64,000 nt of DNA from Mactra quadrangularis (taxonomy: Eukaryota; Mollusca; Bivalvia; Venerida; Mactridae). Positions 1-12,400 of this stretch are shown here, piece by piece. How positions within the stretch are numbered: position 1 is the first letter of the stretch; every line of letters starts with the position of its first letter. The notes beneath the pieces are model-generated. The model had not been told where the DNA came from. It did no database searches and saw nothing but the letters and a program-made list of their open reading frames with translations. The stretch spans positions 33,675,322-33,739,321 of the forward strand of contig CM046300.1 in the NCBI GenBank assembly GCA_025267735.1, given 5' to 3'. The position numbers and the translations under genes are program-made.

Positions 1-91
1 TTTCAAAATGCCCCAAAATACTTAGTAATTTATTTAGAATTAATTGTTAATTTCCAGTATTTCATAGCTTTCCTTAATTTTTAATATCTAG

Positions 92-2312
92 GTGTCCATA
101 TAATGAAGCAGCCCTACACAGAGCTTTGATTGGTAGAAATTGCTCAGAAGAAGTTAGTTTTTCAAATGGTTATATTTCACACAGTCCAAAGCTGTATTAT
201 AGTGATCAACCATTCGTACACAGTAAACATGAAGTTAGTGAGTCAAGTATGAGAGCTGGTATAACTACTAAGATTGTTCCTTGTTCAACAGGTATTCAGG
301 CTTTTTACTACTACATGCACTGCACAAATTTACTGTCCCTCAATTGTGAAACAAGTTTTTACTACTTAGATTATTCGTTTTTAAGACTGTACCTGGTTCC
401 CCAGTACCAGGCAAAAATTATAAAATTTCTTGCTCATGGAAACATTTAAGTAGGTTTTGGATGTGATTTGAACTAGTTCTAGAAAAAATGTTATTGTAAT
501 TCTATCCATGAATTTCTCGATACCGTCAATACGATACTTTTGCTATTCAAGCCCCCCCCCCCCCAGCTGCTTTACAATTTCTTAGACTTGGGGCATTAAT
601 ATGAAAACAAAACAATGGTAAAACTCGACATTAAATATGGTACAGTAAATATATACATGTCTGTACTATAAAAAAAAAGTTGTGTTGCTTATTTTCTAGG
701 ATCTATGTAGAAATTGAAATCATTTTGGAACCTAGGGTACCTGTACTTTTTTTGAAAAAAAGGAAGGCATTAAAAAGGGGGCATTTTAAAGAGAATATAC
801 AATATGTGTACCTGTAATAGACTTCTTAGTTAAGTTCATGTATATAAATCATGGATTTAACATTATTTTTCAGCTATAACATGGTTTAAGATAAGCAGTG
901 ATAAAGAGATACTTGATATTACAACACATGGTAGAAAACATGGAATCACCTCTAAAAATCTACATAAACCTGTAGCTAGGTATGACATTCTTAATAGATG
1001 TAATCAGCAGCCAAAATATTGGGGTTTTCCACTACCTAATATGGAACTCAAAATATTGGGTTTTCACTAATATGGTATTCAAAATGTTTGGTTTATTTTT
1101 AATTTTATATTAACCCCCTCTGACGAGGTATGAACATTCCAGACAAGACCTACTGCTATTTTAGATGGAAGATTGTTTTAATAAGTACAGTACAATCATG
1201 TTTGTTATCTGTTTATTAATAATTAATTATTACTATTATCAACCAAAGTTGTATCTTTTTTGCTTGTCTGTGTTTTATACAGTGATGACATTCATCCCCG
1301 TCGAGTATTGAAAGCAAGACCTTTTTTTTGAGCCGTGGCCGTGGCTTAGTGGTTAGCATGTCTGACTTGGAATCCGGAGATCGCAGGTTCAAGCCTGGTC
1401 ACGGTAGGTCATACCCTATACATGAGTTGTTGGCCTCGTGGTAGGGTAAGTTAGTACTGGTGATAGAAAAGTGTCCAGAAAACCTACAGTAGGAAGAGCT
1501 GGCCATCTTATATATGACCTAAATATGTGTTGAATATGATGTTAAACCCAATGAAAAAAAGAAAGACGGTTTTGACCAGAATATTATATGATTATAACAT
1601 ACATATAACATGTTTTTCAGGAGTCAAATTTGTAGTAAGACTTTATTTGATACATTCTTGTCTATAAAGAATTCAATACCTAGAGAACAACTGCCAGGTA
1701 CTTTACTGTAAGTATAAATTAAAGTTTATTATCAGAACAGAACAGAATAGAACATACTCTTTATTTAACCCAGGTTATGTACAGCAAGGGATATCTGCTT
1801 TCTGTACTACATTTTTGTTTGTTTGTTCACAAGACTCTACATCATGACCAGTCTTAGAATTTAGCCAGTGGACTATGGACCAAGTCTATATAAATCACTG
1901 TCGTTCCAGTGCATCTTAAAATGTGACTGTCGTTCCAGTGCATTTTAAAATATGAGTGGTTCAACGGTCCACCATTTTCAATATTTAATTTTAATTTTTA
2001 TAGTATGCTAAATCATTAAAATAAACAGCTAAATATTTTAACATACATGTATATGTAGAAAATATTTTGGTCCAGTAAACCTTCATTCGGTCCAATAAAA
2101 AAATCCATTTTGCTGGACCAAATGTTCCGATGAAAGTTTGTTGTGAAGACTGATCATGGCTGTATTCTTGTTACATTTTCAGAAATGAAAATTTAAAGAC
2201 TTATAAAGATTTCAAGATGGCTGCCAGTTCCTATCAAAATACATGGCAACAGTTACTAAGTGTATATAAAACATGGGAGCATAAACCTGCTGGATATTTA
2301 GACTTTCAGTGA
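92..2312 (+). CDS. ADAT1: tRNA-specific adenosine deaminase 1, C-terminal exons (partial)
   Basis: Last four coding exons of an ADAT1-type enzyme, which deaminates adenosine 37 to inosine in eukaryotic tRNA-Ala. Exons: 92-291, 874-979, 1621-1707, 2183-2312 (TGA at 2310-2312). All junctions are AG/GT and the phases join (1, 2, 2). The spliced peptide begins CPYNEAALHRALIGR and contains IVPCSTAITWF, matching the second half of the ADAR/ADAT1 deaminase domain; the HAE zinc motif must lie upstream of the window. Near the C-terminus YQNTWQQLL is followed by TWEHKP. The W-x-x-K spacing equals that of the two inositol-hexakisphosphate ligands in ADAR2, so IP6 binding is likely conserved (inference). 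The first exon's reading frame stays open for a while past its donor, which can mislead a single-exon prediction. An AATAAA lies at 2342-2347, close behind the stop. Confidence 0.9.
1333..1560 (+). repeat. tRNA-derived SINE in ADAT1 intron
   Basis: The head has an A-box-like TGGCTTAGTGGTTAGC and a B-box-like GGTTCAAGCC, as in Pol III tRNA promoters, followed by an unrelated body and an A-rich end. A second copy of the same family lies inverted at 13020-13190. It is not a tRNA gene because the tRNA-like part is not closed by a proper acceptor stem and is fused to a body. Confidence 0.7.
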
Positions 2313-4240
2313 AATCTTATCTACTGTTAAAATGTAATTAGAATAAATATATGTGTATAATACATATGTTATTATTGTTTCTTGAGTGATTAAGTAAAAG
2401 GTTGAATTAGTTGAAATGAGTTTTTGAAGAAATATGCTCCAGCTCAAAATTAAGGGTTGGCTCAAAGACATGTGAAGGTCCCTATTAAATCTACTATAAA
2501 TTCCATTATTAAAAGATGCATTCATTTTAAATACAGTATGTTCAGTCTTGTTTTCCCTACAAGTAACGTTCAAGCTCATTCCATAATGAAATTGAGTGAA
2601 ATTCATGCATCAATTTAAAATTTCTCAAAGTTTTTCACACCAATCATCACCATTGATGCGTCAAAATCATGAACCAACACCAACTGCGGTTCAAAATATA
2701 ATTACTTGAAATTGCACAATCACTTAGAATTTTTAGCCATCCCATTTTGAGTGATTGCAAATTAACTGTATGTATTCAAAGAAAATTAGCTGGATTGTTA
2801 ATAAACAAGCTTTAGCATTGAAAATGGAATTCAGATAGTTTTACAATTAGCACACTTGACCTTTATTCCAGACCCGGACGATTCATACCCTGACTGAACA
2901 ATAATGTCGATTTTCCTCCATAATATGCAGAATTGATCCTATCCTTTTTGAAGGGAAAACTAGTACTGTTTAGAGAAAGTTGCTGAACAAGCCTTGATAA
3001 ATTAAGAAAATACTGTTGTGCCACAATTCAAATAAAACGAGAGAGAAGAGAAAAAGAGAATATGCAAACATATCTTTTTATTTCTAGTACATAAATAGAT
3101 TATAAAAAACAATGTTTGTTCTACAGGGTTAAAGTATATTTAATTTAAAACCAATAGCAGGGACAAACAGACATGTAAAAATAAAGCATTGCTTTCACTT
3201 AGAATATAAAATACACATAATGATAAAATCTCTAATACATGTAGTTTGTTCTTCTTGACCAATCTTTAGTAGACTGGGAATCATTGTTGAAATTCATTGC
3301 AACCTCATTTCAGTTACTACAACAAGTAATGAATTGATTCATCTCTGGTGAACGTGAAAACCTGTTTGGATTAATAATACCTCCAAAACTTAGAACTCTT
3401 CACCAGAATGATCAGTTAAATATAGATGATATTCATGGTTCTGTGCTTGAATGTCATTGAAATATATTGTATAGTACAATAAAACTATGATAATAGCATA
3501 AAACAATGGTTAAAACATGTGAAAGAACATAGTACCCAATACTGAAACATAATATATTTTAAATAAAACAATCATATATACAATAAAACAATAATATCGA
3601 CAGTCTATCTATCAAACATAAAATACCTGGACCTAAAATTATAAAACTTTTATCTTTATCTGCTGTGTGGTGACATAAATCTACCACCAGATGATGACAT
3701 GATTAATAAGTAAATTATAAAGTAAACTAGTTATGTAACTAATTAACTTATAACCAGTTAGTGATTTTAGACAAAAAACAAAGAGATTAACAAACTTAAT
3801 AAACTTTTACAAGAATATATGTGTTATTCTGGAAGCAGAAATATGCCACCACACTGCTCTAAACTCTGCTAGCAGTAAAATTTAGAATTAATACTGGTAT
3901 ACCAGTAATAAAAACAAACACATATATGCTTTATAATTTGGATTTTTTGTTCTTGAATCAGCTAACTTTGCATTCTGAATAAAAGTATTTTTGTGTTAAT
4001 CTAGTCCAAAATCTATTAATTATATCTAATAAAAGTTTGATAATCTTAGACTTTGTATATAAAAGTAAAAGTTGACACAAGAAATAAGGTTAAATAACCA
4101 CAACAACAACATAACAAAATTACCAGATCATTCTAATTCTACCATATACTATTCATAAATGTACAAAACAATACTTGTACACTTGTATAATTGTACTTGA
4201 CTAGTTTCACAATAAGACTGAATATTAAGTAAAATAAACT

Positions 4241-4621
4241 TACTTGCAAGTACCATTCGGAACACCTCGACCTTTCATGAATGAATAATCTCGGAAGGAT
4301 TCATGAGGGGTCTTTACTGGATTTTTGTGATTTTACTACCTACACGAGGCGAAGCACGTAACGGTTACACAAAATAGTTCTTGCAGTATACACACAGATC
4401 TTTGTCATAACATATTTCTTTGTTTTAAATTGAACTAAATATTGTTCATTGATATCATTGAACTGTGTAATTTCAAATTTACAGACTAAAAGCGAAAATT
4501 CAGTCACCGCCTAAACGAACGTGTATTTGTTTACTGCAACACCAGTTTTTCCAAAATGGCGTCTAAATATGTCCGAGGTTATTCGTAGCGAATGGCCGAG
4601 GAGTTCCGAATGTTGCAAGTA
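4241..4621. mobile_element. MITE with about 30-bp terminal inverted repeats
   Basis: The left end begins TACTTGCAAGTACCATTCGG and the right end, read in reverse complement, begins TACTTGCAACATTCGGAACT. The arms match for about 30 bases apart from a 2-base indel and a few substitutions. Length is about 380 bp with no coding capacity, so it is a non-autonomous DNA transposon. The superfamily is unknown because no clear target duplication was seen. Confidence 0.7.
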
Positions 4622-5887
4622 CATGAACATGTAAATAATGTTTGAAAAAAAAACTGACATTAAAAGATAAACAGTTCTGTTCTATGAAAATATTTTCAAC
4701 TATACATTCTATTAAGATAAGCTATTCAGGAAAATACTAAGTATAAAACAAATGAAATAATACTATGCTTGAACTCTAATGTAGTTTTATGCAGCTTCCA
4801 TTTAATTTATTTTCAATAAAAAACAAACAACAACAATAAGCACACACAAGTGATGCAAACCAATAAATTTCCACAGATTCCTTTCAAATATTTGGTAGAA
4901 TGAAGATAAAATCACAGTTAAAAAGGAACAGAAGATATCATTCATTTTGTGAACAAAAACACGTGAGCAAAGGAATGACATGAAACATGAGGGTACAATT
5001 ATCAATAACCAACGGTCAAATTGGCCTTGATGAAGCAGACTTCAATATTAGATATCTATGTTTGTCTGCCGCAAAGACAGTTACAAAACAAACAGTTATT
5101 TTTTTATTTATCCAATTATGAAGCCTCATTAAATGAAGTCTTTATTTATTATTAATATAAACTTAGATCATTATCAAGATTTTTTATAAGTTGTATTATA
5201 AAGCAAAAACAATACTGAAAAGTGGATTTCAGATATAGGTCAAAATTTACTGAAAATCTAGCTGATAAAAAAAATATGGTATGATATGAGAGTCACAACC
5301 AAGGTTTATCTTAAATCATTTAGTTTATGATGGTTTCCACTAGTCAACCAAAAATTCAGTGTTTAAAATATTTTATTTTAATTCAATATCATCTATATTT
5401 ATTGGACTATACATGTAAATACTAACACATGATAAAGTCTTTCTTTATATCAAAACCACAGTCTGATAAAACTTAAGAATGTACTCAATGCACAAAACTA
5501 ACATTTGTTCTTGAGCTGTATTTTAATTATACAAATTCATTGATTAATTCAAAGTTATTAAGATGTGACAATATTTATAATCATCACCATAAAAATTTGT
5601 AAAAAGTTATAAAATACATTTAAGTTTTTTCAAAAACAACAACAAAATAAGGTAAGTTTTCCAAATATTGTACAAAAACAACAAAAAATTAAGATAAAGG
5701 GTTTAAAGAAGATGTTTAAATATTAAACGAACATCATCATGTCTTTTACAACTGTGAGTGAAATTTTATAGTTTTTTTAAATATTAAGTATCCTAACTAG
5801 CATATAAATATAGATTTGTGCATTGAGTTTATTTTTAAGTATATTCAGATTAAAATTGAGTTTTGTGCATTGAGTTCATGTAATATT

Positions 5888-6376
5888 GGGCCGACTTGAT
5901 TTGCCCGGACTGCTTACGAACCGGCATAAGCCGATAGCCGATTGGCTCGCCCCGGTGTGACATATGAATCAAGTGATCCGGCTAACTAATTACTGTTGCA
6001 GACGGTCGCATTTCAAGCAGTGTGTGTAAATAAACCCATATCAGTAGTGAAAATTTTAAATTTGTGTCTGACGAGTAAAATGTGTACTTGTAATATAACT
6101 CTTACACAAATGACGCGTAAGAGAGGTTTATTGAACACATCAATTAGTATTTTGTCCATAATCGTAGTAAATTTTTATAATAATGGTTTCCCCTGTATTT
6201 ATTTTTAGCCATATTTGTCACACGCTCGCCGCTAGCCGCTCTAACAAAACCGATGCATTCGGCGTGCGCCGGTTGGTTGACCCGGCTCAATCTCGGAGCA
6301 AATAAAGCGAATTGCCGGTACCCGTTTCTGAATCGGCGTACGCCGGTTTAAGTCGCCTGGGCAAATCAAGTCGGCC
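5888..6376. mobile_element. Inverted-repeat element inserted in a short tandem repeat
   Basis: The ends are GGCCGACTTGATTTGCCC and its reverse complement at 6359-6376. The interior is richer in CG than its AT-rich surroundings. Copies of an approximately 35-base motif (ATTCAGATTAAAATNGAG, then TTTTGTGCATTGA) lie on both sides at about 5844-5876 and 6378-6410, so it appears to have landed inside a local tandem repeat. A TATT duplication at the borders is possible. No transposase reading frame. Confidence 0.65.
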
Positions 6377-6452
6377 TATTCAGATTAAAATAGAGTTTTG
6401 TGCATTGACTTAATTATTAAGTTTTATAACTGCTGCCTAATGATGTCACTGT

Positions 6453-9400
6453 TTATATCTGTGTGATAGGAATATCTTCCACGTCAGTTTCTGTATCATC
6501 ATTTTTGGTTTCTGAACTCTTCACACGATCTTCATTATCCTTATGTTTGTCCATTAAATCAAGGTATTGATTGGTTATTTTATTGAATTGTTCAGCACGA
6601 TCAGCATAAACATGATGGCCAGCACCAATTATGATCTGAAAATATATCATACATGAAGAATAACAAACAAATGAACCAATATTACATCCTTAAAATAGGT
6701 CAAGTGCCATAACTGTTGATTCCTTTGGTATACATTGTATATGAGACTGGTTTTCAAACACATCTAGACTTTCTGTATGACTATGACAATTAAACAGCCT
6801 GGCATTGTTTTGTGAAGATAAGATGAAAAATGTTCGGTTCAGTGAGAGGACTTTCCTCATTTCAAAATCCAGCTACCCATCATGGATATTCTCATATGAA
6901 TAATCTTTGTTAAGCATATACAGATAAAACATTTTAATGGGACTGCCAACCATTATAATTTGACAGACACAATCATAAATTGGATATTTTAACGCTTTAT
7001 GTTCAATAATGACATTTTATCAACCTTCTCCACAAAAAACTTTTCAAAGGCACAGCAGTTTAGCCAATGTCCATTTGCCCAGGACAACCACTTTTTTAGT
7101 TCGGGCAACCAAGACTAAGAGAAACCACTTTGAATGTAGGCCTAACCAAAAATTTCTTTTGGGCAACTAAAATTCTACAAACAAGAGAGAGAGTTTGCTG
7201 CTTAATCAACCTGTTTGGGCAACCACATCCATTTCTTAATTTTGTAGATTGCACAGTATATAAAAATATTATAATAATAATTATGCAATATAATAAAAAA
7301 TTTTTTTTACCTCAACGTCAACATGACTTTCATTACGTAAATATTTACACTGGTTACCACATTCTCTATCCATCCAAGTTTTAGAACCATATATAAATGT
7401 TATAGGCAGATCTTTGTCTATGTCAGCTATTCTTTGTATCATAGGATTCTTAGCCCAACCAAGGGAAACAGTTAATGCCTTAAATGCTGCCTCTCCACTG
7501 AAAATTAAATGTTCATTCTTATTTTTTTTACATTTAACACTGTGCCAACACAGATCATGGTCCTTTTACAATGACCAGCTCTCGTATCTTAGGCTTAGCT
7601 TTCCTGGATCTTGTGTCTAATAATCTCTATAACTAGTACTCATCTGCCTTTCTACAATACCAATCACTCCTTCATATACTTCATTAATTGAGAAAAATCA
7701 ACATAATTGGTGCGATTTCTTTCAAATTTTTGTAAAAAGGGTATTTGTGTTACCATCCATGGTAAGGCTGGAACCAGCAACCCCTTAGGGGCACTATATT
7801 AGATATACTGTGTGTAGCAACTACATGTAGTATGATGTACATGTAATTAAAAAAACGAAATTAGTCACAGTTAAAATAGCCCCAATTGTAGCATAAAATC
7901 ATGACAAATCCAGTACTAGTAGTTGTCAGTGTTTCAGATTTCCCTCAACATTTTTCCCTCAACATTTTCAAACTACTTCAAAACAAGTTAAGGCTTATTT
8001 CAACTATAACTTTCCAGTAATGTCTTAGATAATGTCTCATAGTGGTCGGTCAACCTACTCACTGTTTCTGAAAGGCTTAATCTCTGGATTTAGCAGTTAC
8101 CAACTACTGGGAACATACTTCCGTCAGTGACTGACAACTGCCCTACTTATTTTGGAATCAGTACTAGACTAGGAAGCAGAATGGATGTAGATATCACTTC
8201 AAGACCAAACTCCACAAAAGCATGCCCCATCAGGGAATCAACCCAACAAACCCCGGGATCTTTAGACTTGTGTTCTACCAATTGAGCTAGCCAGACAGGC
8301 TTACGTCTAAGTATAACAGTAGTATATTTATTTTTTTTCATGCTTTATGGTGAAACATTGCGTTATTCAATGAAATATATGATGGAAATATAAATTTTAT
8401 ATTTTCATCCTCAATGACATCATCTTAGAAGATAAATAATGTCATCTTGTAGAAGAAATGACATCACATTATGATTTGTGAAAAATATGTCTGATAAAAC
8501 ACAAAACTAAGCATGAAAGAAACAGAATATTCTTCAACTTTGGGGTAAGATAATTTTTATTTTAACTCGAGAACTCAGAAAATGATATATTCACTTATGG
8601 CTACCCCATATAATTTCTGAGCCACCAACGTGAAATAACAAGAGCTGTCAGAGGAGACAGCATGCTCGACTTAGTAAGTGTTTGTCACAGGAGATGTGGT
8701 TGATGATAAGGAACATACATATTTTAAATTTTGAAAATATAACCTTAAAAAATTCAAAGAAAAAAAAAGAAAAAAATAGAAAACTTTAAGTTCAAGTGGG
8801 ATAACTCTGAAAAAATGTATAAGGAGTTATGAATCTTGTCACATAAGATGTGGTTGATAATAAGGAACATATATCTAAAGTTTGAAGTCAATACCTGAAG
8901 AAATAAAACAGTTGCAGTAAAAACAAGTTTACATTTTTTAAAGAAAACTCTAATTTCAAGGGGAGATAATTCTGAAAAAAATATATTTGGAGTTATGAAC
9001 CTTGTCACATGAGATGTGGTTGATAATAAGGAACATATATTTAAAGTCAATACCTAAAGAAATAAAACAAATATTTATTAAAGAAAACTATAAGTTCAAG
9101 GGGGATAACTTTGAAAAAAATGTATACGGAGTTATGAACCTTGTCACATGAGATGTGGTTGATAATAAGGAACATATATTTAAAGTTTGAAATCAATACC
9201 TAAAGAAATAAAACAGTTGCAGTAAAAACAAACATTTTTTAAAGAGAACTCTAAGTTCAAGGGGAGATAATTCTGAACAAAATGCATTCGGAGTTATGGA
9301 CCATGTCACATGAGATGTCGTTGATAGAAAGGAACATATATTTAAAGTTTGAAGTTAATATCTTAAGAAATAACAAAGATACAGAAGAAAGTATTTTACT

Positions 9401-12400
9401 GCACAAAAACTTTAATCTGTGCACAAAAACTTCAATCAGTTCAAGGGCAGATAATTCTTAAAAAATGTTCTTGGAGTTATGGACCTTGTCACATGAGATG
9501 TGGTTGATAGTAAGGAACATATATTTAAAGTTTGAAGTTAATATCTTAAGAAATAACAAAGATATAGAAGAAAGTATTTTACTGCACAAAAACTTTAATC
9601 AGAAATGTGGACGCGGACGCCGACGCCGGGGCGAGTAGGAGAGCTCTACATTACTTCGTAAAGTCGAGCTAAATATTGATCTAACACCAAAGTTATCCTC
9701 TATATAATATCCTCTATATAGTTACCTTGGTGTTTGAGCGTTACAATGATATATATAATCTAACATTGTATCATCATCAAATAAATGTGAAAACTTGGCT
9801 TGTAAATCTGGTCGAAATCTTTTAATTAATCCTGGACCTAAAATGAAGAAAAATTGTTATTGATAAGTTATACAATAAGTACTTACATTTATAATTATTT
9901 CTGTTTCATTGCCGGAATATTGATTTAATATAGCAAGTTTAGATCATGTATAGTTCTATTTGATTAACCTGTCACAACTTAAATAATTACACGGTCCCTG
10001 AATCTGTTATTTTTAACTCCTTTCGAACTTGATATTTCCTGGATCGCTGCATATATAGTTAGATTATCTATAATTAATATGAATCGGAGGCTCAATGGTT
10101 GAATAAATTGAATAATAACACATTCAGTGACCGTGTAATTATTCATGTTGTGACATGTTAATATAACAGAACTATACTAGGTATCTTTGATAACTTTAGT
10201 TAAAATGTACTCAAGTGTATACTCATTACTTACAGTATTTGTAGAGCAGTTTGTAGCACACTGGGATTTCGAATAAAGTGTCCCTGTCCTGAAGGGGATA
10301 AGGGTTTAAATCCCACCAGGGGAGGTTATACCCTTCCATGAAATCTAGCAATAATTTTCCTCTATAAACAAGGTTTATGGAGAAGTTGCCAGCCTTGTGG
10401 AAGGGTAGGTCAGTACTGGTTGTAGACAAGGGTCCAGGAAAGCTAGGTTTTGAACACTGGTTGCAGTTAAATAACATTGTGTTGATACATCATTAAAATT
10501 CAGAATTATATACTACACTAACATTATCATCAAAACAGTTCTTATCTTTGTTTAACTTAACTTTTTTGAAGAATTTAATTTTGAAGCTTTTGAATTTGAT
10601 GTTGGACGAGTAGAAATTTTGGATGTCTAAATCCAAAAAAGGATTTTGTCCCAGGACTTTTGGAGGGTTCTGTAGTTTGAAACACACCAAATTGGAATTA
10701 TGTTAAGTGTCAATTCAAGTTTGACAAACCTAGGTACCTACTCACAAAACAGGGCCTTTTCATGGGTTTTGGTGAAAAGGCCCCTTCCCAAATTGGAAAT
10801 TTTTAAAGCTGTAAATAGTCCGATTTGGGAAAAAAATATCGATAAATCAACCCAATTTTGGAATTTCATCATTTATTTTTCTGCATTAAATCTTTATATG
10901 CTTTGCTTTGGTGTCTCTGAAAGTGTTGCAGTGCTCTTAAAAAGTTTGTTTAGACAGTTCAGTTAAGCATTCAATGCAAATTCTCATGTATTAATTTTTT
11001 TTACATAAAATCTCTTGGTTTCTTTTGTATTTTTTAGGCAAAAGACATCCTGTTCAAAGGGAATTATTTAACAAGATTGGGATTTTTTTTCTTGAAATTG
11101 GGAAAAATGGTAGTTATTTGGCATTGGGAACGGGGTCCATATTCGGCCAAGTGAGATAGGCTGAAAAAGCCCTGCAAAAACACACGAATCAAAAAGTTCA
11201 AAACACAAATATTTTATGACAAAAAAACTTTGCATCACATGTACATATATATTCTTTAATGGAAAAACATCATCATAATATGAAACAAGGGTCAGAATTA
11301 CTTGTGAAATGACTAGATTAAGCACAGATTAAATCATGTGAAATGACTAGTGCATGTTTCACATAAAACATATTGTATTAATGGCACAAATATGGAAATA
11401 TTGTCACAACATAAATTATTTGTGCCCATCACATATTTTCCCGAAAATATTGTCGTTATCGAATCCTGGAACATCCGAATTATTAAGAAAATTTCACCCA
11501 CAATTTTTTTTCTGGATTGAGGACTCTAAAACCTACGCAAACAAGGACGCTTAACAAAATTCCAGTATGGCATGGCCTAATGTTTCCAATACTAAGACTA
11601 CAGTAGTCCAGCATCATATACCAGCTAATATTTGTTTTTAATCCAAAACTAAAATATGTCAACAACTTTGAAGATTTTTAATTAATCAAAGAATGTTTAC
11701 TTAAGGTATAAAACAAAAAAAACTTACCAAAAGGACCAGTGGCTCTGACAACAGCCAGGGCATTAAATGGTGATAACACTTTGACAATAGCTCGAGCCCA
11801 TATAGGTATTCTCTTACTGCGTTCATTCTCCTGGGGACGTTCAGGAAATCCCCATGGATCAACTAAAAACAAATGTTGGATATGCTGTGGGTACTTCAAA
11901 GCATAAGCACTAACTAAATAAGCACCGAGACTATGTCCTAACAACGCCATTTTCTCAAGTTTCATTTCTCTACGCCATTCCTCTATAGATTCAACATAAT
12001 CCATTTCTACAAGTTTTGGACTAGTACCAAAATTAGGCCTTGAACTACGTCCAAAACCTAACAAGTCAAACATATACACAGGTCTTTTAACTGCTAAAGC
12101 ATCTACGTTTTGAGCCCATAGCCCTACTCCCCCACCCATACCATGGACCATTACTAAGGGCACATTAGGTTTATCTTTGTTTGCAACGACCGTCCATATT
12201 CTATTCTCACTCTGAGGTAGCAAAACATATTTCTTTTCAAGAGTGCTTTTCAAGCCTGAAATATACATTGAAAGATCAAGTTAAACAACAACAAAATCTT
12301 GGTTGGCTCAATTGGTGGTAAGGCTGTGTATTTTCAAGCAAGCTCAAATATAATATGAATTTTGAAACAGTCGTATCAATACAATTAACTTTTACATAAG

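Larger units (their letters stand above)
2313..6452. other. Intergenic DNA between the convergent ADAT1 and ABHD4 3' ends
   Basis: No coding exon seen. It holds the two 3' UTRs and AT-rich DNA. Around 2878-2940 is a fragment of the SINE family that is full length at 19683. A possible diverged palindromic element lies at 3660-3860. A MITE at 4241-4621 and an inverted-repeat element at 5888-6376 are listed separately. Confidence 0.6.

Noticed and set aside
292..449. Continuation of the first ADAT1 exon frame to 449
   Set aside because: A donor at 292-293 and in-phase splicing to 874 restore the conserved ITW segment; the extra residues resemble nothing in the family.
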